DNA of 64,000 nucleotides from Candidatus Lariskella endosymbiont of Epinotia ramella (GTDB lineage Bacteria; Pseudomonadota; Alphaproteobacteria; Rickettsiales; Midichloriaceae): NCBI RefSeq assembly GCF_964019805.1, contig NZ_OZ026472.1, positions 124,001 to 188,000 of the forward strand, read 5' to 3'. Shown piece by piece: positions 18,171 to 27,540 of this stretch (position 1 is its first letter; each line of letters starts with the position of its first letter). The notes under the pieces were generated by a model. It saw only the letters and a program-made list of their open reading frames with translations, ran no database searches and was not told where the DNA came from. The position numbers and the translations under genes were made by a program.

Positions 18171-18854
18171 TTACTTGGATACGTTTTTTAAGAAGAACAA
18201 CATGAGCGCTGTTCTGGTTACAATGTAAATCATGTGCATTATAATCAAAACAAGTATTTTAGAAAATAAAAAAAACTGCACGCACAAAATTGATACAAAG
18301 AATAATAAACCAAATTTTAAGATAAAGGCGAGATGCTGCCTGACAAAATGAAAGCTGCAATATATGGAATGAAATACAGAAGATTTATTAAATATTACGA
18401 AGAAATCACTAAACACACATGCTGTTGCTACGAATATAGTGATAGGTGGGAATATAAATATTCCTATGCCATAGAATAAAGATATAACAAAGTATAGCTG
18501 TGCTAGATTAAATAAATTGGTTTTGACGAAGTTAAGTAGTTTTTGTATAAAAAGTGGATCTTTATTATCTAATACTATCACTCCAGTTTGCAAAGAGCGC
18601 ACAATAGCTGCAACGAATGCTTCCAAGAAAACAAGTACTATTAGAATTAAAGGCTGAGTTTTGCTATTTGCATGAACCAAATCTGCAAGATCAGCCGACT
18701 CTTCCATATTGATAGTGGAATCTGTAAATTGTAGTAACAGATAAATGTATAAAACACTGCGCAGAAGATCTAGCAACTGCACTGTAATTACAGCCTTCAT
18801 ATTATTAAAACATACAAATGCAGACTGTTTAACTAAATTGATTACTTCACGCAT
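18171..18854 (-). CDS. polytopic membrane protein, unknown, upstream of secF
   Basis: A 227-residue protein with about five or six hydrophobic segments (near 22-42, 70-90, 113-142, 172-195 and 198-222) and few charged residues. No family motif is recognised. It is the first gene of a two-gene unit with secF (gap of seven bases). Fragmented family C sequence lies immediately upstream. Co-location with secF does not prove a role in export. Confidence 0.7.
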   Translation of the reverse strand: MREVINLVKQSAFVCFNNMKAVITVQLLDLLRSVLYIYLLLQFTDSTINMEESADLADLVHANSKTQPLILIVLVFLEAFVAAIVRSLQTGVIVLDNKDPLFIQKLLNFVKTNLFNLAQLYFVISLFYGIGIFIFPPITIFVATACVFSDFFVIFNKSSVFHSIYCSFHFVRQHLAFILKFGLLFFVSILCVQFFLFSKILVLIIMHMIYIVTRTALMLFFLKNVSK

Positions 18855-18889
18855 AAATCAACTGAATATAATTGCTAGATTCAATAAAC

Positions 18890-19390
18890 TCCTTCTGCAA
18901 ACATTTGTTCCAGGGGCCCATTGCTTTGTCGCATCTTTAGCCTTTATTCTAATACTCATGTACTTCTTGTACACTTGTTGCCTCCCCGCGCGCTCGTATG
19001 CTACTTGCACCTCGCATAACTAGAACAAGCGTTTGAAGAAGAAGTCTAATAAATATCAACTCTTTATTTACCTGCGGTATATGTATATTGCTACTTCTAT
19101 TAGCATACTCTTATGATGTATGCAAAAAACTAATCACGTTTTGTAGAGACATCATACTTTTTAATTTTAAGAAAGGTATCAGAAATTGATTTTTAGTAAC
19201 ACAAATTACCAATTATTTTATAATTTGCAATCCATCTCAATGCATGAGAAAATTGAGCCAGAAGAGTTTTTCCTAAAGTTTTCAAAATGTAACATTCAAC
19301 GCTTTTTGTATGGAAAATAGTACTGCAAGTCATTCACTAAATCGCCATTTGAAGGCAACACTTTTCTGCTATTGGCTCTTTTTTAGAGGG
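18890..19390. repeat. family C-related sequence and empty intergenic DNA
   Basis: Bases 18890-19085 contain TACTTCTTGTACACTTGTTG, partly the reverse of 1220-1290, followed by CTAATAAATATCAACTCTTT and ACCTGCGGTATAT of family C. Bases 19086-19390 hold no convincing gene; a 26-codon frame near 19239-19319 is too short to call. Confidence 0.55.
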
Positions 19391-20398
19391 CTAGAAATTT
19401 TTATTTGAATGCTTAGATTCAAAATAAACATCCGTATAAAGTTCACTCTCATCTGGTTCAGGACTGTTTTTTGCAAATTCTATTGCTTTATCTACTATTG
19501 TTTTTATTTGTTTCTCTGCTTCCTTAAAAAAGTCGTCTTTAACTAATCTATTGCTGAGCATGTAAGTTTTTAGAGCAACAATAGGATCTTTATGTTCTTT
19601 ATATTCTTCTACTTCCGCTTTTGTTCTATAAGTTGCGGGGTCAGACATAGAATGCCCTCTATACCTATAGGTTTTTGTTTCAACTATGATAGGTCCTTTG
19701 CCACTTCTAACATGCTCACAGGCTTTGGTAAATGCTTCATGTACAGCAAGGAATGACATACCATCAACTTGCATGCCTGGAATGCCAAAAGATTCTCCAC
19801 GCTTATAGAGTTCTACAGTACTACACCCCCTTGCGACAGAAGTTCCCATTGCATATTCGTTGTTCTCTATTACGTATAAAACAGGTAAATTCCAAAGTTT
19901 TGCCATATTAAATGACTCATATACCTGCCCCTGATTCGCCGCTCCATCTCCAAACATTGTAACTGCAATGTTGTTTTGTTCTCTGTATTTGAAAGCAAAA
20001 CCTAGACCTGTTCCAAGTGGAACTTGGGCGCCTACTATTCCATGCCCACCATAAAATGCGTTTTTAGTATCAAACATATGCATAGAGCCGCCTTTTCCTT
20101 TTGAACAGCCACCAGCTCTTCCCAATAATTCAGCCATTATCCAACTTGGATCACTTCCAGTTGCTAGCATCACACCATGATCTCTATAGCTTGTTATCAT
20201 GGCATCACCTTCCTGAAGAGTACTTTTTATGCCAACGGCGACGGCTTCTTCTCCTATATAAAGGTGACAAAACCCGCCTATTAAACCCATGCCATAAAGT
20301 TGTGCAGCTCTCTCCTCAAACCTGCGCAGTAGCAGCATATCGCGATATGCAGGTTTCAATAAATTGAGATCGACAACAGCGCTATTTTCTTGTACCAT
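19391..20398 (-). CDS. pdhA: pyruvate dehydrogenase E1 component, alpha subunit
   Basis: Thiamine-diphosphate-dependent decarboxylase subunit of the pyruvate dehydrogenase complex, working with PdhB, E2 and the Lpd at 4.8 kb. The 335-residue protein has MLLLRRFEERAAQLYGMG near the N-terminus, the TPP/Mg motif GDGAANQGQVYESFNMA, NNEYAMGTS and the YRGHSMSDPATYR loop. The length is normal. pdhB is not beside it on either side. It is divergent from the IS1/murC side; its 5' end is 71 bp from the IS1 target duplication. Confidence 0.95.
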   Translation of the reverse strand: MVQENSAVVDLNLLKPAYRDMLLLRRFEERAAQLYGMGLIGGFCHLYIGEEAVAVGIKSTLQEGDAMITSYRDHGVMLATGSDPSWIMAELLGRAGGCSKGKGGSMHMFDTKNAFYGGHGIVGAQVPLGTGLGFAFKYREQNNIAVTMFGDGAANQGQVYESFNMAKLWNLPVLYVIENNEYAMGTSVARGCSTVELYKRGESFGIPGMQVDGMSFLAVHEAFTKACEHVRSGKGPIIVETKTYRYRGHSMSDPATYRTKAEVEEYKEHKDPIVALKTYMLSNRLVKDDFFKEAEKQIKTIVDKAIEFAKNSPEPDESELYTDVYFESKHSNKNF

Positions 20399-20541
20399 CT
20401 TGCTGAAAACAAAAGAAATGTTATCTCAAGAGGCAATAGTAAGTGGAGAAGCATAGCTTGTAAAGCAATAATTTTGGAGAGTTTTCACAATTAGATAGAG
20501 ATATGATATGATCACTGTTTTAAGAACTAAATGGTGGTTTT

Positions 20542-20985
20542 ATGGTTTGTTGTAAGGGATGTGGTTCCGATAGCTTTATAAAAAACGGCATTGTGAGGGG
20601 TGTACAGCGTTATAAGTGCAGATCATGCCTTCTAAATTTTGTTGAGGGCGATCTGCGCAAAAAGCCTCAAACAGCCGTTAAGAAAGCACTATGTGTTATG
20701 CTATATAGCCTTGGCAAGGCCTCTTTTTCTATGTTAGGCAGGATATTAGGACACTCACCGTCCATAATTTATCGCTGGTTAGTAGAGGCGATGAACAAGA
20801 CTCAGGAGCCAATCATCTCTTCGGATATTATGGAGATGGAATTTGACGAGATGTGGCATTTTATTGGTTCAAAAAAAACAAGCTTTGGATCATCAAGGCG
20901 GTTGATCGTAGCACAAGGAGAACTGTTGCATGGGTTACAGGCAATCGTGATACTGCAACATTCCAAAAGCTCTACGACAAAGTGA
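20542..20985 (+). CDS. IS1-family transposase, first frame (InsA-like)
   Basis: 147 codons. The useful part is the N-terminal zinc-ribbon CCKGCGSDSFIKNGIVRG with a second Cys pair (YKCRSC), a helix-turn-helix (SMLGRILGHSPSIIYRWL) and EMEFDEMWHFIGSKK, which carries the first catalytic Asp. The frame then runs on past the A8 run into unrelated residues. The functional transposase is probably made by slipping back one base at the A run. Confidence 0.88.
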   Translation: MVCCKGCGSDSFIKNGIVRGVQRYKCRSCLLNFVEGDLRKKPQTAVKKALCVMLYSLGKASFSMLGRILGHSPSIIYRWLVEAMNKTQEPIISSDIMEMEFDEMWHFIGSKKTSFGSSRRLIVAQGELLHGLQAIVILQHSKSSTTK

Positions 20986-21260
20986 GTCATCTGAAAGAAT
21001 GTCATTTTTATACGGATGATTGGAATGCTTTTTCTAAAGTTTTACCAAAAAAGCGTCATACGATTGGCAAGTCTGGCACAGTATCTATCGAGAGAGATAA
21101 TAGTAACACGCGACATCATTTAGGCAGAATGACACGGCGTACTAAGATCGTTTCAAAGAAGGAGTCAATGGTCTACGGATCCATCAAGCTTTGGTGCGCT
21201 CTTACAACACCACAAATATTTACACAATATCAAGAACAAACCTTATCTATCTTTATGTGA
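20853..21260 (+). CDS. IS1-family transposase, second frame (InsB-like)
   Basis: Frame -1 relative to 20542. From the A8 run it reads SKKNKLWIIKAVDRSTRRTV, then GNRDTATFQKLYDKV, YTDDWNAF (second Asp) and KSGTVSIERDNSNTRHHLGR (Glu, then the RT/RK region). It ends a few bases before the right terminal repeat. It is complete, so the element may still be active. Confidence 0.88.
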   Translation: MAFYWFKKNKLWIIKAVDRSTRRTVAWVTGNRDTATFQKLYDKVSHLKECHFYTDDWNAFSKVLPKKRHTIGKSGTVSIERDNSNTRHHLGRMTRRTKIVSKKESMVYGSIKLWCALTTPQIFTQYQEQTLSIFM

Positions 21261-21282
21261 AAACTCTCTAATTTTGTTATTT

Positions 21283-22722
21283 ATGCAGCGCAAAATAAAA
21301 CTACCAGAAGGTGTTAATAAAGTCCATTTGATAGGTATCGGTGGAATAGGCATGAGTGCCATAGCGAATATTTTAAATAGCTTAAAGTGCTCTGTTCAAG
21401 GTTCTGAAGCAAAGCGCAGTCACTTGACTCAAGACATGGAAAACGATGGAATCAAGGTTTTTTATGAACATGTTGCGAGTAATATAACTGGTGTTAATCT
21501 GGTTGTAAGATCAACTGCGATTATAGATCAAAATCCAGAAGTGGTTGCTGCAAAGTCTGCTGGAATTCCAGTTATCTCTCGTGCAGATATGCTTGCTATG
21601 ATAGTCAAAAATTATTATTCAATAGCAGTTTCCGGTACTCATGGCAAGACAACTACTACAGCACTGATAGGCAATATGCTTGTAGAGGCAGGGCAAACTC
21701 CTCTAATAGTGAACGGTGGTATTATGAATGGCTTTGCTAGTAATGTTGTTCAAGGCGGTGGAGATATAGCAGTCTTTGAGGCAGATGAATCCGATGGTAG
21801 TTTTTTGAAGACTGCTGCGCAAATAAAGGTTGTGACAAATATTGACAAAGAACACCTAGATTACCACGGTGGTTTTGACAATTTAAAGGCTGCATACAAA
21901 GAGTTTATTGTATCAGTTCCAAGTGATGGCTTTGCTGTGCTATGTCATGACAATGAAAATCTAAAGGAAATTTCATACTCTCTAAATAATGCGAATATTA
22001 TCAGTTATGGTATAGGAGAAGGAGAATTTGATTTGTCTGCTTCTTCTATAAATGTTTTAGAGACAGGGTCAGTTTTCGATGTTTCCCTCAGCGAAAGATT
22101 TTCTAAGATGTGTAGTATGAAAGCTGGTGTGATGATAAGTGACTTAAAGCTTTCTGTGCTTGGTGAGCATAATGTGCAGAACTGCCTTGCTGTTATTGCA
22201 GTAGGCTTGATACTGAAAATACCTATTGAAATAATAAGGAAAGCCATAGCAAGTTTTAAAGGAGTGCAGCGGAGATTTACTGAGGTTGCAGATCTTAGCG
22301 GGTTAAAAATCATAGATGATTATGCTCACCATCCAGAAGAAATTCAAGCAACATTAAAACTAGCAAGGAAGATAGCCGATATCCGTGGCGGGAGACTTTG
22401 TGTAATATTTCAACCACATAAGTATAGCAGGCTCAGAGCATTATTTGATGAGTTTTTAATCTCATTTGATTATGCCGATCATGTTCTGATATCTGATGTA
22501 TATTCTGCTGGTGAACCATATGATGAGATATTTAATACAAAAAAATTAATAGAATCATTAAAAATTAGGCTAGAAACAAGAGTAGAATATCTTGATAAGC
22601 ATGAAAACTTACCTTATATAATAGAGAGGTTGTGTTCTTACGGAGATTTGGTTGTGTTTCTTGGTGCAGGAGATATAACATCCTGGGCAAGAAGCTTGCC
22701 AGCTAAGCTTTCTTCGCTGTGA
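21283..22722 (+). CDS. murC: UDP-N-acetylmuramate--L-alanine ligase
   Basis: Adds L-alanine to UDP-MurNAc, the first amino acid of the peptidoglycan stem peptide. The 479-residue protein has VHLIGIGGIGMSAIANIL at the N-terminus, the ATP loop GTHGKTTTTALIG, EADESDGSFL, NIDKEHLDYH and the C-terminal DDYAHHPEEIQATL. An in-frame TTG lies at 21274, but the ATG at 21283 fits the family start. The IS1 element ends 14 bases upstream and there is no strong ribosome-binding site, so expression may depend on the IS or be weak. Confidence 0.95.
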   Translation: MQRKIKLPEGVNKVHLIGIGGIGMSAIANILNSLKCSVQGSEAKRSHLTQDMENDGIKVFYEHVASNITGVNLVVRSTAIIDQNPEVVAAKSAGIPVISRADMLAMIVKNYYSIAVSGTHGKTTTTALIGNMLVEAGQTPLIVNGGIMNGFASNVVQGGGDIAVFEADESDGSFLKTAAQIKVVTNIDKEHLDYHGGFDNLKAAYKEFIVSVPSDGFAVLCHDNENLKEISYSLNNANIISYGIGEGEFDLSASSINVLETGSVFDVSLSERFSKMCSMKAGVMISDLKLSVLGEHNVQNCLAVIAVGLILKIPIEIIRKAIASFKGVQRRFTEVADLSGLKIIDDYAHHPEEIQATLKLARKIADIRGGRLCVIFQPHKYSRLRALFDEFLISFDYADHVLISDVYSAGEPYDEIFNTKKLIESLKIRLETRVEYLDKHENLPYIIERLCSYGDLVVFLGAGDITSWARSLPAKLSSL

Positions 22723-22757
22723 TTTTGTTAAGTATGCTAATTTTTTAAAGATTTACG

Positions 22758-24050
22758 ATGTATAGTACTAGATTACTCATAGTAACAATGATTTTTTTGC
22801 TATGTACTGCTGTGCGAGATGCTAATGCAACGCAAAATGTATTTGATATTGTGATAGCTGCGCAGAAAAATAATAATGCGCTTTTAGCCGCTGAGCAAGA
22901 GCTTAAGGCTCGTAAGCTTGATAAGTTGAAAGCTATGTCTGGGTTCTTGCCACAAGTGTACGCACAGGGCACACTTTCCGAAATGAAATACAATAATAAT
23001 CCACTTGCTAATTATGGCTCAAGTCAGCAAGGTCAGTTGGTCGCTTCTCAGGAATTATTTTCTGGAGGAACAACACTTTCTTCAGTTCATAAAACAAACA
23101 GTATAATTGAATCTGTAGAGGCAAAATTTATCAGTACTAGAGATAACATTATATATAAGGCTATAGAAGCTTATGAGAATGTAATCCTTACAAGGCAATT
23201 GTATCAAATAGCCATTAGCAAAGAAGAAGCAATGCGGAAACACTTGCAAACTGCCGAGCTCAAGTTTTCTGTTGGAGAGCTTACAAGGACGGACGTTTCA
23301 ACTGCTAAGTATAATGTTGCAGAAGCAGTCGCAGAAAAGGAAAAGATGCGTGGCGAGATGTTATCTGCTGAATCAGTATTTGCCTATACGATAGGACTTC
23401 TGCCAGATGAGGATTTAAGATCTATCAATGCATCTATATTAGATGTCCCAAGCTCTATGGATGAATTTGCCGCTGTAGTAAATAATGCAAATCCAAATTT
23501 GCTTATTGCTAAAAAGAATCTTGAGGCTTCGGAGTACGCTGTAGCAGAATCTACAGGTAAGCTATTGCCAAGAGTAGAGCTTCAAGGATCTTTAACGAAG
23601 AGCAATGCGGCCAGGAGTCTTGAGAACAAGGACGGTTCAAATGTTGCGCTTATTGTGAGCATTCCAATTTTTGATAAAGGCTTGACTGTAACTGATATAC
23701 GTGAAAAGAGATATACAAAACGTAAGGCGGAATTTGATTTTGATTATACGCGTGGCAACGTGAATGAAAATATAGTCAAAATTTGGACAGGGTATCAGGT
23801 TGCAAAGTATAGCATAGTCTCAAATATAGAAGCTTTAGAGGCGGCGCAGGATGCAGCTGCGAGTGCTGATGAAGAATATAAGGCTGGTGCAAAAACTACC
23901 CTTGATGTTCTTACTGCAGAGATTAGCCTTGCAAAAGCAAAAGCAAGTATGAAAAAGGCGGAGAGAGATCTGGTCCTTGCAATATTTCAGATGCACAATT
24001 ATATGGGTAGTCTTGCTAAGTTAGATTTTGCCAAGCTCTCTTCAAAGTAG
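22758..24050 (+). CDS. tolC: TolC-family outer membrane efflux protein
   Basis: Forms the outer-membrane channel of type I secretion or RND efflux systems. The 430-residue protein has a signal peptide ending about ANA (residue 24), then two repeated helical OEP domains rich in Ala and Glu; SGGTTLSSVHKTNSII and the second-half AGAKTTLDVLTAEISLAKA are typical TolC segments. The length is close to the family norm. It follows murC by 35 bp on the same strand. No inner-membrane partner is adjacent; an ABC exporter is present at 49.7 kb, but a link is not shown. Confidence 0.9.
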   Translation: MYSTRLLIVTMIFLLCTAVRDANATQNVFDIVIAAQKNNNALLAAEQELKARKLDKLKAMSGFLPQVYAQGTLSEMKYNNNPLANYGSSQQGQLVASQELFSGGTTLSSVHKTNSIIESVEAKFISTRDNIIYKAIEAYENVILTRQLYQIAISKEEAMRKHLQTAELKFSVGELTRTDVSTAKYNVAEAVAEKEKMRGEMLSAESVFAYTIGLLPDEDLRSINASILDVPSSMDEFAAVVNNANPNLLIAKKNLEASEYAVAESTGKLLPRVELQGSLTKSNAARSLENKDGSNVALIVSIPIFDKGLTVTDIREKRYTKRKAEFDFDYTRGNVNENIVKIWTGYQVAKYSIVSNIEALEAAQDAAASADEEYKAGAKTTLDVLTAEISLAKAKASMKKAERDLVLAIFQMHNYMGSLAKLDFAKLSSK

Positions 24051-24107
24051 CATACAATCCAACAGCGCAAATTTTAGTTATATGAATCTTATCGCCTGAC
24101 TAACTCT

Positions 24108-24215
24108 AAAGAACATAGGATTTATCTTGATTGTAAGTAGTGATGATGCACATAAATCCTGCAGGAAAAGTGGTAAAATTGCCAAAAACCAAAAACCTTA
24201 TGGGTTTTGTTAAGT
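24108..24215 (+). repeat. family E repeat, copy E1
   Basis: Contains AAAAGTGGTAAAATTGCCAA and the following CCTTATGGGTTTTGTTA. It is shared with 42205-42315 (AAAAAGTGGCAAAATTGCCA) and partly with 52058-52140. No coding potential. Confidence 0.55.
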
Positions 24216-24972
24216 TATGGTAAATTAAGTTGAGGTTTGCGTATTAAAGAATTGAACCAAAGCATTATATAATTTATCAACTGTGTTAGTTTTACGTTTG
24301 ATCCATCGTTTCATATTAGCCCAAAATTTCTCTATAGGATTCAAATCAGGAGAGTAAGGTGGCAGAAAAATTACTCTGCAACTAACAGATTCAATTAGAT
24401 CCTTAGTTTTTTGTGAACGATGGAATGTAGCGTTATCCATTACTACAACTTGTCCAGGTTTTAGTTCTTTTATCAAAAACTCTTCAACCCAAGCTTCAAA
24501 TAATTTTGTATTACAAGAGCCATTAAATTCCAGGCGCTATCGGTCTATTATTGACCAATCCAGATATAATATTAGTTCTTTCGTAATTATTTACCACTCT
24601 TCTTACAAACGAGCTTTTCTCCTTTCTTGCACCATCCTCTGTCTTGGCAAATATTCATATCAATGCCACTTTCATCTATATATACAAGATTTTGAGGCGG
24701 CATCCCTTTTATGACTTCTTGGTAGGACTTGCGCTTTTCTTCACTTGCTTCCACATACGTGTAGGTTTTTTTATAACTGTAGCCTAGCTTACGAAGCCAA
24801 TATAATGCACCTGATGCACTCATACCAAAATGTGCTCCCATTTTGGATAAAATAAAATCAGCCTTGCTATTTACGTATATTGCAACTTCTTCCACATTTA
24901 TTCTTCCTTTTTTACCACCGACCTTTCTTGACGAATAGCTTCCTTCTGCATTAGACCTCTTGCATAACCTAT

Positions 24973-25341
24973 TTAAAGCTCAAAGTTATAGATACCAGCA
25001 AGTAAATTAAACCTTAAACCGAATCGTTTTCTTCTGTTCCTATAACGATCAGCGATAATTTTAAATCGTTTGATCATGCCTATGACGTTTTCATTTAAAA
25101 CACGTTCACTAGACAATTGACGATTTTTCTTTTTATCTTTCCTGCTTAGTGGTCGCTTTTTTGTCTTTTTCTTTGGTAACTCTGAATTATAATGCAACTT
25201 ATCAATGCCTTGATAACCAGTATCTGTAAGAACTTTAATCTCAGGGTGGATGTGAACTCCGGATTCTTTAAATAACCTGAAATCATGACGCTTGCCATTA
25301 GAAAAATTAGTGCAAATGATTTCTTTTTTCCTTTTATCCAC
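24973..25341 (-). CDS. IS5-family transposase, second frame
   Basis: 122 codons from the first ATG; the frame is open upstream to the A8 run, encoding KKQKHFYSGKKRRHTLKTQL, a hallmark of IS5/IS1031-type transposases. It contains the second Asp in LTDTGYQGIDKL and the Glu in NENVIGMIKRFKI. Probably translated as a fusion to the first frame by -1 slippage. Confidence 0.88.
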   Translation of the reverse strand: MDKRKKEIICTNFSNGKRHDFRLFKESGVHIHPEIKVLTDTGYQGIDKLHYNSELPKKKTKKRPLSRKDKKKNRQLSSERVLNENVIGMIKRFKIIADRYRNRRKRFGLRFNLLAGIYNFEL

Positions 25342-25355
25342 AATAAGCTGAGTTT

Positions 25356-25826
25356 TTAGAGTATGTCGCCTCTTTTTTCCCGAATAAAAGTGCTTCTGTT
25401 TTTTTTAGGTCGTTCTATCGGTGTTTCAGTAGCATCAATTAACACAAGTTCGTATTCAGAATCGCTTTTTAGTAATGCTTTACGTCCAGGTAGTGAAAAT
25501 CGTTTATCTTTAATTAGAGTATCTTCAATCCAACGTATATTACGATAACAGGCACTTTCACTTATTCCATAACTGCGGGAAATATGAAAATATGTCCTGT
25601 ATTCACGCAAGTACTCAAGCGTCATGAGTAATCGATCTTCTAAAGCCAATTTATTGGGTTTTCCACCTTGAGACTTTAAAATAGCTTCAGCTTCTTTTAA
25701 TATACTTAGTATAACTTCAAACGTTCCTCGTTTAATGCCAGTAAGCCTGCGAAACTCTTCTGCGTATTCATCTTTGATGTTTTCAAACTTCATGTTATCC
25801 TTGATAAAATCAAGGATTTTAATCAA
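25356..25826 (-). CDS. IS5-family transposase, first frame
   Basis: 156 codons with an N-terminal HTH_Tnp_4-like region (SRSYGISESACYRNIRWIED) and the first catalytic Asp in LVLIDATETPIERPKK. The A8 run follows directly after the PKK codons; without slippage translation stops after FIREKRGDIL. Confidence 0.88.
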   Translation of the reverse strand: MIKILDFIKDNMKFENIKDEYAEEFRRLTGIKRGTFEVILSILKEAEAILKSQGGKPNKLALEDRLLMTLEYLREYRTYFHISRSYGISESACYRNIRWIEDTLIKDKRFSLPGRKALLKSDSEYELVLIDATETPIERPKKNRSTFIREKRGDIL

Positions 25827-26084
25827 TTTATATGGTTATGCAAGAGGTCTATTATATCTTTTATACCAATTCCTCACCGTGTTTGATGCTATTTCAAATT
25901 TTATCGAGGCGCTTTCGCAGCTATTACCTCTTTCTACATATGTGATTACTTTTTTCCGAAAATCTTCGCTGTATGAGGATGGCATTTTCCTTTGAGTATA
26001 ACACACACATATGTATTGCGCAAACTTCAACTTAATTTACTATATATCCAAAAATTAGTACAGGGCGGAATGGCTTTGTTGGAT

Positions 26085-26520
26085 AATGCGTAGTGCATAT
26101 TAGAAATGTTAAAAGATAATGAAACGAGTTCCATAGGCACTTTTATTGGTGATTGTGCTTATTGCAAAATGTCGGTGCACAGCACTGCACATCAGAGAGC
26201 TATAAAGAAGTGATAACGCCACCAACATTAACGTTTGGTTACCATTGTCTTGGTCTACCCGCATTTAAAGATTTCAACGAATCTATTAGCTATATGAAAA
26301 GGCATGATGACAAAAAAGAAGGCTTAAAGCTTTGGAAAAAAGATACAGGCTATTACAGGCGCTTAAGAATAGAGCTTATTTTGCCAGTTTTAAGCGGGCT
26401 TTTGGCAGATATTTTGTTGCCAAATGCGATATTAAAAAAGCAAATTGAGATGATTATTAAGGTAAGCACTCTAAATCTCTTGAAAAAAGACTTCATTCTT
26501 ATATCTTCTAAAGCTTCTTG
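26085..26520 (+). pseudogene. decayed IS5-group transposase C-terminal part
   Basis: Read in two frames. First LEMLKDNETSSIGTFIGDCA with a DDE-type GD.AY motif, then, after a frameshift near 26205, ITPPTLTFGYH (from an IPPR.NA motif), NESISYMKR, KLWKKDTGYYRRLRIE and a C-terminal KQIEMIIKVSTLNLL. This layout matches the C-terminal half of IS5-group transposases. The conserved RSRVE motif reads RLRIE. It is unrelated in detail to the intact IS5 copies here. Confidence 0.7.
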
Positions 26521-26576
26521 AAGTGAGAAGCTTTAGCATTTTATAGTACCGATAATGAAATAGTCTTATTATGCAA

Positions 26577-26669
26577 CAAAGCCGCAGAATCCTGGGCTAA
26601 TTTTTGTACATTTAACTTCTCCGCAAAAATTTATTTGCGTAGCAAGTTGATTTTTGACGAACAGACTAA
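26577..26669 (+). repeat. family B partial repeat (B3)
   Basis: The right part of a family B unit: GGGCTAATTTTTGTACATTT, AACTTCTCCGCAAAAATTTA, and GATTTTTGACGAACAGACTA at the end, next to the hemD stop. Confidence 0.65.
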
Positions 26670-27382
26670 ATCTTATATCGAGGTGAGGTTGTTAACAGAC
26701 GCAGCATTTGATCTTCATTAGGAAAGTTGGAAACTTCAACACAGTGCCATTCTAGATCAAGTATCTGTGATGAAACTTTTTTACTAATACAAACTGCTCT
26801 AATATTTCGAAGGCTTGTTTTGTATTGCAATGCAATAGTGCGAAAATGTTGCGCCGTCCTACTTGAGTATAAAAGGGTACTAGTCACATCAGATTCTATA
26901 ATACTTACTATATTGCGGCTTAATCTATTAATAGGCTTGGATTTATACACAATAATTTCATCTACAATATATCCAACTTTTTCCAAATTACCTTTAATAT
27001 CAAGAGAAATCTCTTCTCCTCTCAAGTATAGCATTTTCTTATTATATGATGATTGCTTGTGAAAAAATCTTATTAAAGCTCCCACATTTTCTCCGAGCGA
27101 AATAACATTTTTAAATCCAATGCTATATAATGCAGCCTTAGATTTACTTCCTATAGTATATACTAGGATTTTTTTATTAATAAGGTTTTGATTTTGCAGT
27201 ATGCTCACTGCATTTTGACTGGTAATTATCAGTGCTTGGTAATTATCCAGTTTATCGTTATTAAATGTTACATTGAGATACTCTACATCTAGAAATGGTA
27301 CAATAATCGATCTTAAATGCAATTTTGCAAGCTTAGCTGCAGTTAATTCTGCTAAGTGTTTAGGCCTGGTTATTAAAATCAT
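26666..27382 (-). CDS. hemD: uroporphyrinogen-III synthase (probable)
   Basis: Cyclises hydroxymethylbilane with D-ring inversion to uroporphyrinogen III in haem synthesis. The 238-residue protein starts MILITRPKHLAELTAAKL, typical of HemD, and has the ALIITSQNAVSIL segment, YTIGSKSKAAL, and VTSTLLYSSRTAQHF in the second domain. HemD sequences diverge strongly, so the call rests on these short motifs and the length. An ATG five codons upstream (27397) is supplied by a family C repeat (ATGACGAGTATATAT in frame), so the natural start may have been extended. Confidence 0.82.
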   Translation of the reverse strand: MILITRPKHLAELTAAKLAKLHLRSIIVPFLDVEYLNVTFNNDKLDNYQALIITSQNAVSILQNQNLINKKILVYTIGSKSKAALYSIGFKNVISLGENVGALIRFFHKQSSYNKKMLYLRGEEISLDIKGNLEKVGYIVDEIIVYKSKPINRLSRNIVSIIESDVTSTLLYSSRTAQHFRTIALQYKTSLRNIRAVCISKKVSSQILDLEWHCVEVSNFPNEDQMLRLLTTSPRYKI

Positions 27383-27530
27383 ATATATACTCGTCATGCT
27401 TCAAAAATTTGCGTCGTCAGATCGCTTGTTATGTATTGATTATACACCTCCTCGTGTTCTTCCTAGTTTTTTTTGAAGTCTAATGTCGTATGTGTATAAT
27501 TAACTCTCCATTTATTAAGAGGTATACAAT
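27383..27530 (-). repeat. family C repeat fused to the hemD start
   Basis: ATATACTCGTCATGCTTC, then CTTGTTATGTATTGATTATA, then TTTTTTGAAGTCTAATGTCG and a degenerate distal end. The CAT in CTCGTCAT is an in-frame ATG for hemD on the minus strand. Confidence 0.7.
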
Positions 27531-27540
27531 GCGATATTAC

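Larger units (their letters stand above)
20477..21268 (+). mobile_element. IS1-family element, intact, with 8-bp target duplication
   Basis: A 792-bp element with terminal repeats GAGAGTTTTCACA and TGTGAAAACTCTC, flanked by the direct repeat TAATTTTG (20469-20476 and 21269-21276). Two overlapping frames (20542 and 20853) are joined by an A8 run near 20873, fitting -1 frameshifting. The right end lies only 14 bases before the murC ATG. Confidence 0.93.
24953..25850 (-). mobile_element. IS5-family element, copy 1 (inside IS630)
   Basis: 898 bp with terminal repeats AGACCTCTTGCATAACC and flanking ATT duplications (24950-24952 and 25851-25853). Its proteins are identical to those of the copies at 30488 and 54817. 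Two frames are joined by an A8 slippery run. Confidence 0.93.
24225..25985 (-). pseudogene. IS630-family transposase, frameshifted and split by IS5
   Basis: The start MPSSYSEDFRKKVITYVERG lies at 25985 and leads into a helix-turn-helix ending NWYKRYN at the IS5 junction (25851). The frame resumes after the IS5 as AEGSYSSRKVGGKKGRI, and removal of the IS with one target copy restores one open frame. The DDE region is seen as YIDESGIDMN, VVVMDNATFHRS and LPPYSPDLNPIEKFW. Two frameshifts, near 24590 and 24540, break the middle (NNYERTNIISGL, then EFNGSCNTKLFEAWVEEFL). Confidence 0.88.
24218..26042 (-). mobile_element. IS630-family element carrying an inserted IS5
   Basis: Terminal repeats begin TGGTAAATTAAGTTGAGG on the left and TAGTAAATTAAGTTGAAG on the right, each flanked by TA, the IS630/Tc1 target. 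Without the IS5 (24953-25850) and its 3-bp duplication the element is about 924 bp. Its transposase is frameshifted, so it is dead. A 155-bp deletion derivative with the same ends is at 48441-48595. Confidence 0.88.

Noticed and set aside
19239-19319. 26-codon ORF before pdhA's downstream end
   Set aside because: Too short, no ribosome-binding site and no recognisable homology.
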